Assembly: GCA_015179025.1 (NCBI GenBank)
Contig: WHUX01000049.1
Location: forward strand, 186,001 to 250,000
Direction of reading: 5' to 3'
DNA from: Terfezia claveryi
Lineage: Eukaryota; Ascomycota; Pezizomycetes; Pezizales; Pezizaceae
Length of the DNA stretch: 64,000 nucleotides
Positions 45,906 to 56,335 of this stretch are shown in pieces. A program made the translations under genes and the position numbers. The stretch's first letter is position 1. Each line of letters starts with the position of its first letter. The notes under the pieces are model-generated. The model saw nothing but the letters and a program-made list of their open reading frames with translations. It had not been told where the DNA came from and made no database searches.

Positions 45906-46709
45906 ATGTCTTCCGAAGCAGGACCATCAAGGCAACCACGAACCCGTTCGAGAGTTCACCAAAATCAGCCTGATAGCGAAGAAGAAATCCTCGAAACCGT
46001 TGTACTCTCGCAACCACAACCTCTAGCTATTCCACAACCACAACCTCTAGCTCCTGAAGCTACACCACCCCAAGTCCAACCGGCTTTAGCGCTTGCTGCA
46101 CAAGCACCGCAAGCGGCAGTACCTATTCCTGTCCATCGGGAATTCAGGTCTAGTATTAAGCTAGAAAAGCTAGCAATTCTTGAAGGCGCAAAGAACTATG
46201 ATCTTTGGTCACAACAGATGCTGATGATCTTTGACGCTCTAGAAGCCACACAAGTAGTTGTCAACGGCTATATTCCTCCGCTCACAGCAACAGCTGCTGA
46301 AATAACACATCATAAGCATATAGAGACAGAATCTCTTCTGCTCCTTATTCAAGTTGTTTCGCAGAAAATCATGCTGCAGATTGGTAGGCATAGGTCTGCA
46401 AATAAGATCTGGTATTATCTCCGCAAAACATACTACAAAGATACCCCGTTGTCCTTTGTACATGAGATTCATGCCTTTAATTCGCTTGCTTCCACACTTG
46501 ATACCTCGCAATCAATTTCTCAGTTCATTGACACTTTCGAGATTCGATGGATGCGGTTGCACCAATTGACCTCGAATGCACGTCCTGGCAGCTTCAAGGC
46601 TGTGTATAGGACTTTGCTAGAACTTGAAGAAGCTAAGCGCGAATACCTCCTCGCTTCCTTAGTCACTCACTACCCCAATGTGGTAGCTAGTAGGTCTAGC
46701 GATCAATAA
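45906..46709 (+). CDS. Copia Gag-like protein
   Basis: 267 residues. LAILEGAKNYDLWSQQMLMI through NGYIPP is the UBN2/Gag-polypeptide start typical of fungal and plant Copia. It ends at TAA 46707-46709, but the neighbouring frame from 46699 continues with NQLSSYNGGNQTNTALLANG and RPNKARRKKF, the usual Gag linker, so a frame change of one base occurs near 46700. A zinc knuckle (CxxC) is not found; the linker runs into the repeat array. Confidence 0.82.
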   Translation: MSSEAGPSRQPRTRSRVHQNQPDSEEEILETVVLSQPQPLAIPQPQPLAPEATPPQVQPALALAAQAPQAAVPIPVHREFRSSIKLEKLAILEGAKNYDLWSQQMLMIFDALEATQVVVNGYIPPLTATAAEITHHKHIETESLLLLIQVVSQKIMLQIGRHRSANKIWYYLRKTYYKDTPLSFVHEIHAFNSLASTLDTSQSISQFIDTFEIRWMRLHQLTSNARPGSFKAVYRTLLELEEAKREYLLASLVTHYPNVVASRSSDQ

Positions 46710-46829
46710 CCAACTCTCTAGCTACAATGGCGGAAACCAGACCAACACGGCGCTACTAGCCAACGGTCGCCCGAATAAGGCTAGAAGGAAGAAATTTGCG
46801 CAATCCCAGCAACAAGCCACAAAATCTCA

Positions 46830-48262
46830 ATACCAGCAAGCTTACCAGCGAGCCAGCGAGCAATCAAGCAAGCTTACCAGCGAGCTTACCAGCAAGCTAT
46901 CAAGCGAGCTTACCAGCGAGCTTACCAGCAAGCTTACCAGCAAGCTTACCAGCAAGCTTACAAGCGAGCTTACAAGCGACTTACCAGCGAGCTTACAAGC
47001 GAGCTTACCAGCGAGCTTACCAGCGAGCAATCAAGCAAGCTTACCAGCGAGCAATCAAGCAAGCTTACCAGCGAGCAATCAACCAGCGAGCTTACCAGCG
47101 AGCAATCGTAAGCTTGCTTACCAGCGAGCTTACCAGCGAGCAATCAACCAGCGAGCTTACCAGCGAGCAATCGTAAGCTTGCTTACCAGCGAGCTTACCA
47201 GCGAGCAATCGTAAGCTTGCTTACCAGCGAGCTTACCAGCGAGCTTACCAGCGAGCTTACCAGCGAGCTTACCAGCGAGCTTACCAGCGAGCAATCAAGC
47301 AAGCTTACCAGCGAGCAATCAAGCAAGCTTACCAGCGAGCAATCAAGCAAGCTTACCAGCGAGCTTACCAGCGAGCTTACCAGCGAGCATACCAGCGAGC
47401 TTACCAGCGAGCAATCAAGCAAGCTTACCAGCGAGCTTACCAGCGAGCTTACCAGCGAGCTTACCAGCGAGCTTACCAGCGAGCTTACCAGCGAGCTTAC
47501 CAGCGAGCTTACCAGCGAGCAATCAAGCAAGCTTACCAGCGAGCTTACCAGCGAGCTTACCAGCGAGCTTACCAGCGAGCAATCAAGCAAGCTTACCAGC
47601 GAGCTTACCAGCGAGCAATCAAGCAAGCTTACCAGCGAGCAATCAAGCAAGCTTACCAGCGAGCTATCAAGCAAGCTTACCAGCGAGCTTACCAGCGAGC
47701 TTACCAGCGAGCAATCAACCAGCGAGCTTACCAGCGAGCTTACCAGCGAGCAATCAACCAGCGAGCTTACCAGCGAGCTTACCAGCGAGCTTACCAGCGA
47801 GCTTACCAGCGAGCTTACCAGCGAGCAATCCAGCGAGCTTACCAGCGAGCTTACCAGCGAGCAATCAAGGCAAGCTTACCAGCGAGCTTACCAGCGAGCA
47901 ATCAAGCAAGCTTACCAGCGAGCTTACCAGCAAGCTTACCAGCGAGCAATCAAGCAAGCTTACCAGCGAGCAATCAAGCAAGCTTACCAGCGAGCTTACC
48001 AGCGAGCAATCAACCAGCGAGCTTACCAGCGAGCAATCAAGCAAGCTTACCAGTGAGCAATCAAGCAAGCTTACCAGCGAGCAATCAAGCAAGCTTACCA
48101 GCGAGCTTACCAGCGAGCTTACCAGCGAGCTTACCAGCGAGCTTACCAGCGAGCAATCAACCAGCGAGCTTACCAGCGAGCAATCAAGCAAGCTTACCAG
48201 CGAGCTTACCAGCGAGCAATCAACCAGCGAGCTTACCAGCAAGCAATCAAGCAAGCTTACCA
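46830..48262 (+). repeat. 12-bp minisatellite inside Copia element
   Basis: About 1.4 kb built from two 12-bp units, CTTACCAGCGAG and CAATCAAGCAAG, with 15-bp variants (CAATCAACCAGCGAG). The first units grow out of Gag linker codons (CAGCAAGCTTACCAGCGAGC). Because 12 is a multiple of three, long frames stay open on both strands (Leu-Thr-Ser-Glu, Ala-Tyr-Gln-Arg, Leu-Pro-Ala-Ser; minus strand Leu-Val-Ser-Ser). These are by-products. Confidence 0.95.
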
Positions 48263-48263
48263 A

Positions 48264-49924
48264 GCTTGAGGTATGACCTAAGACCACGGAAAAAGGCTAA
48301 AATTGCTGTTATTGCTGAAAACTTGCCAACCGATGCTGAAGCTCGACCAAGCAACCCTACCCAGCTACCAAAGGCAATCCCATATGAGCTAGCCTTGCTT
48401 GCCGCCAATATTACCAATGAACCCAGAACTTACTTACAAGCTTCTAAAGGGCCCGATGCCCCTAAATGGTATGCGGCAATGCAAGCAGAGCTGCAAGCTT
48501 TAGCTGACCAAAACGTCTGGGACGTTGTGCCTAAACCCTCTAACCGCAATATTGTTGGTTCCAAATGGGTATACAAAATAAAGCGCGATGCTGCTGGCAA
48601 TATCAGCCGGTATAAAGCAAGGTTGGTAGCACAAGGGTATTCTCAGCAACCCGGTACGGATTTTGATGAGGTTTTCGCTCCAGTCGTCAGATATGACTCA
48701 CTGCGCTTGCTCATTGCCCTATCAATATGCTCAAACTGGCCAAAACCAGACCAGCTTGATATCAAGGGCGCATTCCTATATGGCTATCTTAATGAAGAAG
48801 TCTATATGCGTCTTCCTCCTGGTTTCTTCGAAGATCAGCTGGACTCATGTGCTCTATTAAAACGATCTATATATGGACTAAAACAAAGTCCAAGGCAGTG
48901 GTATGCTAGGCTGACTGGCTTCCTCATACCGCTGGGCTACAAAGCAACCAACTTTGACCCTTGCGTCTTAGTACATACCGGTCATAATATCATTATCGCA
49001 ATCTATGTTGATGATATTACTATATTTGGATCCAGTCCACTTAGACAGGAGCTAAAGGAATCGCTAAAGAGAGAATTCGATCTCAGCGATATGGGCCCTC
49101 TAAACTGGTTGCTTGGGATTCAAATAGAATGGCAACATCAAGATTCGGTGACCTTGTCCCAACACACATATATAGACCAATTACTGGCGAAATTTGGGAT
49201 GGACTCTTGCAACCCGGTCGTTCTTCCTCTCAATCCTCACTACAAGCTGGTAAAGGCTGATGAAGGAGACAATGATCTTGCTGATGTCTCCCTATACCAG
49301 CAAATTATAGGCTCTCTAATGTACCTTGTGATTGGCACACGACCTGATTTGGCATATACGGTCTCGGCACTCTCTCAATTCTCTTCGAAGCCGACAACAG
49401 CTCATATGGGGGCACTCAAGCAAGTCTTGCGATACCTCAAAGGCACTCGCAACCTTAAGCTTTCATATACCCCAAACCCTATTCATTTAGCTGGCTTCTC
49501 AGATGCAGATTATGCAGGTGATCGATCCGACCGAAAATCTACCACGGGCTACATCTTCCAGATAGCAACTAACACCATTTGCTGGCGGGCTATTAAACAG
49601 CGCTGTGTCGCTACTTCCACAGTCGAAGCCGAATACATTGCTCTCTCAACAACCGCCAAGCACCATGTGTGGCTTCAGTCTGCTCTGAATGAGCTCAGAA
49701 TTACTGCCCCAGCCGCCCTAAGCGCTGATAACGATGGCTCTATTGATCTGACATCTAATCCTCGAATCAGTGATAAGAGCAAACACATCGAAGTGGCTTA
49801 TCATCATGTGCGAGACCTTGTTGAGTCTGGGAAACTCACGGTCCTATACGTTCCTAGCCATGATAATTTAGCTGACTTATGCACTAAACCATTTCCCCAG
49901 CCACGACAAGAGATCTCGTCCTAG
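48264..49924 (+). CDS. Copia reverse transcriptase-RNase H
   Basis: The frame is open from 48053 inside the repeat array, but recognisable protein starts about 48264 (LRYDLRPRKKAKIAV). RT motifs are VGSKWVYKIKRDAAGNISRY, KARLVAQGYSQQPGTDFDE, DIKGAFLYGYL, SIYGLKQSPRQWY and catalytic IYVDD (about 49001-49015). RNase H follows with GFSDADYAGDRSDRKSTTGY, VEAEYIAL and DNDGSIDL, then KHIEVAYHHVRDLV. Domains are complete and uninterrupted, so this part may still be functional. It lacks upstream protease and integrase, so the element would depend on a helper. Confidence 0.93.
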
Positions 49925-50092
49925 GCAAGTCATAAAAAAAAAAACAATCAAATTCAACACTCTTTTCCCTATACATATTTTTTTTTTCCATATCCATGGT
50001 TTTTTATAGGTTTTTTAATGAGGTTGACTTGATTGCGTACATTTAGGAAGATAGGAGGGGCTTGAGTCTAGCAAGTATGAGCTGAGGAGGGG

Positions 50093-50555
50093 TGTTAGTG
50101 ATTGAATGCCGTACATTCATTCATTCCGCCCATGCCTTGCTATTCCACACGCAGCGACCTTCGGCCTGCAGATCTTATGGCAAGCAACGGCCTTCTCAGG
50201 CATTGCGTGCTTCGGCCTTCACAGGCATTGCGTGCTCTGGCCTGCAGATCATATGGCAAGCATCGGCCTTCACAGGCATTGCGTGCTTCGGCCTTCACAG
50301 GCATTGCGTGCTACTCATATGTCCTTCTTCTTCTTCACTTTCTTATGTACGTTCATTCATGTATATATATCTCGTTCGTTTCCAGTTGGATAGAGATATA
50401 TGAATCACATAAAAACGCATCTCTTCGCTGCAATACATCTCTTCACTTCTATATACTCTTCTCTACGTGACAATCTCACTTCGCTCATTCGTATTATCCT
50501 TCAGTGGACTTTTGGATCTCACTGCTGCCTATACCTCCCTCCTTTATCTCTTAAA
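50093..50555 (+). repeat. 3' LTR of Copia element (463 bp)
   Basis: Identical to the 5' LTR except for one missing 25-bp unit and one substitution. Preceded by the polypurine tract and followed by CCCGC. Confidence 0.92.
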
Positions 50556-51405
50556 CCCGCCCTGCTAGGCCCCGCAACTCCAGCTTCGCTCCTTGACCCT
50601 TCTGCCATATCCCTTGGAATTCCAGCATCTAGCAGCCCCAAACCCACGCCTTGCCCGTGTCAGCTCCATTGGCAAAACCGGCTCCGCAACATCCCTTTCA
50701 TTCTCATCTCACCTTCCACTCCTCTGGTCACTTCCTTTCCCTTCCCCTTATTTAGCTTGGGCATATCCCCTCCACCTTCAGGGCCTTCCCCGCGACCATC
50801 TTCTTCACTTTCCATAGTCCACTTGGTGGCATCGACCATCGTCCTCATACCACCTACAACTGATAGCCGTTCACCGGCTGTCGAAGCAAGATTTTCCACT
50901 GGCGCTCCTGCGATCATGCTGACATTCAGGGTCGTGCCCCCATCAATAAGAACAGGCAGACCGCTCTCGGCCCTATACACCACCCCCGTAGGCTCTACTG
51001 CAAGTGTTGGCATTGTGTCCGCTGCGCTAGTGAAGTTGAAAATGATGAGGTTTTGGTAATTGTTTACTTAGATACCGTACCGTTGTTAGAATCATAGGAA
51101 ATGATCGACGTCGCGATGGCCAAGTTGTCTTGTCAGGTGACTTTAATTGTGAAATTTTAAAATAATTGGTAATATCTCTAGATAAGGGTCATATTACTCA
51201 AAGTGGTAGTACGTTCTTTAGATTAGGAGTGGTCTGATCGAGACTAATCAGGAGGGCTTACCATTTTTCACTCACACCTTTTCGGACAATAACTTTGTGA
51301 ATATCTCGTTAAGATACGGTCATAGGATTCCTACGGTGAGTGACTACCGTAGTACTACATGCCCAGCAATCTGAAGCTTAGATATGGCAGTGCAGACGGA
51401 ATGCC

Positions 51406-51453
51406 TCATAGATGTTTAAGGAGGGGCTAGTGCAAGCCAGACTATCATAGATG
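51406..51453 (-). mobile_element. micro-insertion, 30 bp with perfect 9-bp repeat
   Basis: The insert 51415-51444 reads, on the minus strand, TAGTCTGGCTTGCACTAGCC then CCTCCTTA. It lies between TCATAGATG at 51406-51414 and 51445-51453. The next two bases, TT, also match. Confidence 0.8.
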
Positions 51454-51559
51454 TTGGAAGATCATACTACAACACTTATAAGTAGCAGTGAGTGATTGTA
51501 TTGTACATAGTCTTGTCCGGAAAGTCTTGGTACGGTCACTTACTACTTACGCCGAACCT

Positions 51560-51916
51560 ATTCACCATTTAAGATGTCTCGCCTTCACATCAACTATTGC
51601 CTGTAGTTCTCTCTTGGATGCGATCAACCTTTTCATCAATTTTTGCTTGCGGAATGTTCGCCCACTCCTCCTGTACATCCATACAAATAGTGTCGAGATC
51701 TCTAGGCCTCATACCCTTATGCGCCCATCCCTTTTTAAGAGCATCTTAAGTATTCTCAAACCATTCTCAATAACATTGAGATCTCCAGACTGCGGAGGCC
51801 ATGGTAAAACATGGCTAGCCATATTTAGCAGCCAATTCTCAATTGAGTTGACCTTTATGATATGGTCCACATCAGCTGCAGTATACTTAGTATCCATTGG
51901 CCGATTGAGAATTTGA
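51560..51916 (-). pseudogene. Tc1/mariner transposase C-terminal relic
   Basis: The minus strand reads HVLPWPPQSGDLNVIENGLR then ILKMLLK, the Tc1/mariner 'WP-QSPDLN-IEN-W' block holding the third catalytic acidic residue (here altered surroundings, SGDLNVIEN). Downstream, in other frames, EEWANIPQAKIDEKVDRIQE and IVDVKARHLKW complete the usual C-terminus. Frame changes and stops separate the blocks. Confidence 0.75.
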
Positions 51917-53129
51917 AGAAAAGGAATTAAATATGGAGCATCAACTTTTATCTAGCTATGTATAGAGCAGTAGAGCAATTATTCATGGTACATTTTCAGC
52001 TATAGAAACAGGTCTATGGAAGCGAAAACGAAGTCTATGGTACGGTATAGCTATAGGAGCGCGTGGTTGAATAGATTTAGCGGAGCCTCCCTAGAACTAC
52101 AAGAGTATTGGGGGATATCGCATCGCATAGAGAAAAGGGGTGTGTAGAGTATGCCCGGTATGATGGATGTGCCGGCTAGGGTATCTGCGTATACTAGGGG
52201 TATTCAAAGTTAATTTTATACGCCGTATATTTCGTATATCTTGGCATCCGAAAAATCACTCGTTTTTCGTTTTTCCGAAATCGCCATTTATCCATGGTTT
52301 GACCATGGAAAAACCTAGTCTGGTCGGCACAAGGGAAAAACCGTATCATACCCATACGACCGAATAACCCCGAATAAACGGAAAACTTTGGGAAATTTAT
52401 TCACTCCACGCCAAGGCCCACAAAATCCCTGAGGGTCTCGTGACTTTGGAATACGCTAAGAGGTCCCCATAGGAACTTATGAATTTACTAAGACGGAGTG
52501 AGTCTCTTGTCTTAACACAACCTCGATAGCTATAGCCATCGTGTCAGTAACAAACGGAAGTTGGCGACATGGTACCGAAAAGGGTTAAAGGCAGCAGCTG
52601 ACGATGCAGGCCAGGAAGAGATGTTAGGTAAGGCCCTAGATGAAGCATTTGAGGGACTAATAGGGGAGATCAGGGGTGGTGATCTAGACGCCGACCTTCT
52701 GGAGGCTTAACTCACCTTTTGATTCAAGTTGGTTGCACTTCGTTGAATGGGCTTTGGCGCTAGCGTCTTGGGACCCTGGTCGCAAAAGCCACCCCCGGTT
52801 ACGTGGCGAAAACGATTTCAATTACCCAATTGTGCTACCAATTTATTCGGGTTTTTTGATAGGGCGTAAAAATTGTACAAGGTTTTCAGCTAAAAAATTA
52901 ACTTTGAATACCCCTACTATATTGCGCGCATGCGCTGAGTACATTAATCTGCGTATATTGCGTAGGGACTTGCTTATAGTTGAGCGTAGCATATTGATAC
53001 CCTTGATCCAGCGATACTACTTATTTAGTCGTCGAGCTTGAAGCGCTTCCGAGATAGTATTTCTATACCTCGGAAGAATGCCTTAGGAAAGGATGATATT
53101 GTACCCCATGACAAGACATGCGAACAGAC
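51917..53129. other. gene-poor region with a 50-codon scrap
   Basis: A stop-free stretch at 52561-52710 (start LATWYRKGLKAAADDAGQEE, end DLDADLLEA) looks like the end of a real protein, but I do not recognise it. The rest shows no coding signal. A short repeated GTATATTGCGTA/ATATTGCGCGCATGCG pattern lies near 52920-52965. Confidence 0.35.
52307..52342 (+). mobile_element. micro-insertion, 18 bp with perfect 9-bp repeat
   Basis: TAGTCTGGTCGGCACAAG (52316-52333) lies between perfect GGAAAAACC copies (52307-52315, 52334-52342). It is only the conserved terminus, with one substitution. Confidence 0.82.
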
Positions 53130-53370
53130 GCAAAGATTGCTACTTCGCAACACCTTCATATTGATCAATGCCGGTGACGGATGAAGGTTGAGAAACGATT
53201 CGGGAAAGAGATCGGAGCAGTTTTGATAACTCATATTTATAGAAGTCACTCGAAGAGGCAATCCTAGGCGAACATTTCCACTTCGCAAAAGCTTCTTCGC
53301 ATATTGTTCATTGCGGCGCCGTGATGACGATCGAATAAACGATCCCGATACAAGTTGGAGTAGTTTTGAT
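53130..53370 (+). repeat. imperfect tandem duplication upstream of secreted-protein gene
   Basis: Two units of about 115-120 bp share ACTTCGCAA, ATATTG-TCA, CGGTGACGG/CCGTGATGA, GGAG(C/T)AGTTTTGATAAC and TA at their ends. They lie 230-470 bp upstream of the ATG at 53600. A TGTATATATATCAG TATA-like stretch (about 53387) follows. Confidence 0.5.
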
Positions 53371-53599
53371 AACACTGTAAATACCCTGTATATATATCAG
53401 TCCCCTCGAAAAGCCCAGAATTGTTCGAACTCTCTTCCACTATCAACAGAACTGTAACACTGCAACCGCTTCCTCCCGACAATCTAGTCCTCCCTAACAC
53501 TCCCAACGAACGAAACCAGACGGATCCTCCCGCGTACGTGCAAACTTCCCGAACCTACAATGCAATGGAGCTAACTGCCGCCCTGTACGCAGCTGTACG

Positions 53600-54174
53600 A
53601 TGAAACCGTACCTAGGACTTGCATTGGCTTTCGTCGTTAGCTTCATCCAAGTTTCTGAGGGCTTAAAGTGTAGTTCCAATTGTGCCGCTTGCTGGAGGTA
53701 TGGCGTCCCGGGTGTTGATGTTAAATTCAGAAGCGATAACGCCGACGGTGACTTTGGTACATGGTGTCCGACGCGCTACTATGGCCTCCACTGTGCAAAA
53801 CAGGAACGTTGCTTGTGAGTAAATTCCGACTTGACTCAGGTGGATACAATATAAAAGCCACTGGCCAAGGCCAGGGCACACATCATGTAACAGCAATATA
53901 AGCATCAAATGAGGGTAGGGAATTGGTGGTACTTCTCTCTGCGTACCAGTGAGAAGCTACCATCAACTCTCTGCCGGCTCAGGAATTGTTTATGCTGATA
54001 CACCCACTGCATTCTGCATTTGAAGTTTAAAGACTTATGATTCTGACCAAGGTTTCATATAGCTGTGATGACATAAATGGTAATTGTGAGGAGTTTGGCC
54101 CATGCCTTTGCACACCCAGGGAGGATCATTTTGGAGGTGTATACTGCCCAGCAGACCATGAGTGTTTTCTCTAA
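53600..54174 (+). CDS. small secreted cysteine-rich protein
   Basis: Two exons (53600-53814, 54063-54174) join in frame to 109 codons (108 residues). MKPYLGLALAFVVSFIQVSE plus G is a clear signal peptide, with predicted cleavage before LKCSSN. The mature part (about 87 residues) has 12 cysteines, an even number: CSSNCAACW, TWCP, LHCAKQERC, then after splicing FCDD, GNCEE, GPCLCTP, VYCPADHEC. The two halves have similar spacing (C...C-x-C ... G-x-x-C-P/A ... E-x-C), suggesting an internal duplication, one half per exon. The intron is 248 bp, long for this window, with GTGAGT and CATATAG. No family recognised; it fits the profile of a secreted effector-like or defensive peptide. Start chosen for the signal peptide. 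Confidence 0.7.
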
Positions 54175-55689
54175 GCTGGAGACACCCACATTGATATGGA
54201 GTCCCGGTGGACTGTGAGGAGTACCATATGGGGGGTGAAGCAGGCTTGTTATTTATTTATCTTTGTTGGATTTCAATTCGTTTCTTCGTGGGACCATACC
54301 GGTATGGTTTATTTCCTTCACTCTGTGCGCTTCTGTACTTTTCCTTATACCTTTAAACCTATACTGGTCATATGCCTCTTATTGTCATACTGTTCATTCT
54401 AGGTGTATGTACGTTCTACTAAGTGAGGAGTTAACAAAGAAAATGAATACCTTATATATCTTCATACTTTAACTATCAACGTAACTATAGATCACCATGA
54501 AAGCATGAACGCACGTTGTATTAAACCAGTCTTGCGTTATCGAGGCACTTCTCTCCTAGCGGAGAGAACATACTGTAGGACCGGATATCGAGAGCCTCAA
54601 TGAGCAAATCAGGATGAATACTGGTGGGAAAAGGAAGCTTTCTATGCACCAGTAGAATTCGAATGCGTAAAAACCAATGCGAGAGAATGTCGCCCGACAA
54701 ACATTAAGCGAACGAAAACCCAAACTAACAAGCAAGAAATCTCCATATCGTAATACCACTTTCCCGAGATACTTTATCATTGAGTCGTGAGAAAGGTCAG
54801 GCAGAGTAATGCTTGTTACTTGCACTTTAGTAAGAAGGAATGTATCACTCCGAAGCAGTGTGACATTCAGTACTACAATTGGTCCCTCTTGTGCTGCTGA
54901 TAATCAGATTCTTCACACAAGAAAGTTTGGAATCCTGGGTTCTGCCGAATTTGTAGAAGAATATTATCAAGATCTTTGGCAATCTTATTCCTTCAGTGAA
55001 TTGCAGCTTGTTGTATCTGCAGCTGGTTGTTTATAGAGGTATCTGAAGAGGTTTCTGTGGAGGATTCCGAGGAAGGAAATGGCGAGTCTAGTTCCTGTCA
55101 TAGTGAATCAAATCCTTGAGCCAACACTGGATGCTGGTCCATCAGATTCGATATCCATCAGCAACTTAAGTAGTTTATTTACCTGACGCACCTGACGCTC
55201 TAGAGCAAAACTCAGCCTTGTGAGGAAGTCACATTCCGGGTTACCTACCGAACGCACCTTGGCGCTACTTTGTCCACCTCCTTCTCATGCAAATATCTTA
55301 TTTGTCTCCTTCCATTACGCACTATGAGCGTAGTTCTTATTTCAGTTCAACTTGGGTCTTCTTCTAGTGCGCTTATCTTGCTATGGTACCTGCATTTTAT
55401 GCGTTTCCAAACTTGTATTTTATTCTCATGATATGATCTAAATCTCGCCATGCAAAAATAACTACCTAAATCAGACGTGTCTTACCATGCAAACAAACCT
55501 AGTAATTCCCGAGCAAATCATCCTCGATACCCACGTGCGAACAAGCTCGATATCACCGTCCAAATCAGCCTAGATATCCGCGTGCTAAGGACCCTAGAAT
55601 TCAGCAAGGAAATCAGCTCCGCGTGCAAAGGACCCTAGAATTCAGCGACCAAATCAGCCCTCTAGCCGGGTCGGTTACTCTGCTAAGGA
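54175..55689. other. gene-poor region
   Basis: No gene recognised. 55580-55650 has a short direct duplication (CTAAGGACCCTAGAATTCAG-like twice). 55669-55700 (CTCTAGCCGGGTCGGT...CTCTGCTA) recurs at 59268-59300. Confidence 0.4.
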
Positions 55690-55728
55690 TCTGTCGTCTA
55701 GTCTCGGGTGCCGAGACTATCTGTCGTC
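55690..55728. mobile_element. palindromic 21-bp micro-insertion with perfect 9-bp repeat
   Basis: The insert 55699-55719 consists of 9-bp inverted arms TAGTCTCGG and CCGAGACTA around GTG. It lies between perfect TCTGTCGTC copies (55690-55698, 55720-55728). The arms share TAGTCT with the other micro-insertions but differ after that. Confidence 0.82.
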
Positions 55729-56335
55729 ATAAGTGTCAATGTTCAGAGGGAATGACCGTACAATATCGTTTTTGATCATCAAGTAGTTGGCAGGCTTGGC
55801 TAAGCAACCCTTATTCGTGCCATATGCTAGGGCATCTTAAGATCAGAGCAAGCCCTTCAAAGTTGGGGACACTGCAGTGTCACTATATGTTGGAGACCAA
55901 CAAAATGGAATTAGCTCAATTCCATTTGCGAGGTACCAGAGCAGTCTGGTTGTTCGAAAGAGAGGTTAGGGGCTGCCATGGGAGAGTACCAATTGTATGA
56001 TGGGTGCCGCACAAGCTTGTACCAGATGATACGTAATAACAAGGGGGCATAGAAAGTGTTATTGTGAAAATTACCATTTCAAAGTTTCGACTTGATACTC
56101 AGAATTCCCAAACTCTATCTACAGTAGTGAATCCCACCTGACATGGTTTAACTGGTAAAGATACGTATGTACTTATTAGTAGCAGAATATAAGAAGTGAG
56201 TCCGTTCCGCTCCGTGTCCAATAGAACTAACTACACAAGGAACTCTCGATTGCGAGGATCGAACTACTGGATCAAGTATATAATTAATTATACAAGACTG
56301 ATGTCTAGACTACCTATTCGACAGTTTAATCTCGC

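Larger units (their letters stand above)
45373..50555 (+). mobile_element. Copia LTR retrotransposon, internally deleted, young
   Basis: The 5' LTR is 45373-45860 and the 3' LTR 50093-50555, flanked by a perfect CCCGC duplication (45368-45372 and 50556-50560). A polypurine tract GAGGAGGGG abuts the 3' LTR. GGTTCTGAGCCC directly after the 5' LTR is the likely primer-binding site and resembles the half-tRNA type of Copia. Gag and RT-RNase H are present. Protease and integrase are absent; their place is taken by a 12-bp repeat array. Order RT after the missing integrase indicates Copia. Confidence 0.93.
44274..51013 (-). pseudogene. HNH-endonuclease-like gene split by Copia insertion
   Basis: On the minus strand a frame at 51013-50660 (start MPTLAVEPTGVVYRAESGLP) stops at TGA. 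The same frame then continues through 50556 to the Copia insertion point and resumes beyond the element at 45372 (GGNMAAVLAGSSTTGSRSST), with a TAA near 45246. It then reads CWLCGCIDTGSGVLEVAHHI, an intron (45135-45077, GTGCGT...TATAG), and NLILLCVRCHRAFDAAHPSW. Those two blocks are the zinc/His halves of a fungal HNH nuclease (C-x2-C, VAHH, N-LC-x2-CH-x2-FD). A third block, GLLLSGTVTQTLKLAKIWGG to PISRPGQ-like sequence, follows in a shifted frame, with a basic C-terminus ending at 44274. Two in-frame stops, a frame change near 44800 and a 5.2-kb insertion make it non-functional. HNH call good; the N-terminal part is inferred from frame continuity. Confidence 0.6.

Noticed and set aside
47195..48287. 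Long minus-strand frames encoding Leu-Val-Ser-Ser repeats
   Set aside because: They lie entirely in the 12-bp array of the Copia element; a 12-bp period leaves all frames open. The coding sense of the element is plus.
53421..53603. 60-residue frame directly upstream of the secreted-protein gene
   Set aside because: No domain, overlaps the next ATG region, and reads like 5' UTR; not supported as a gene.
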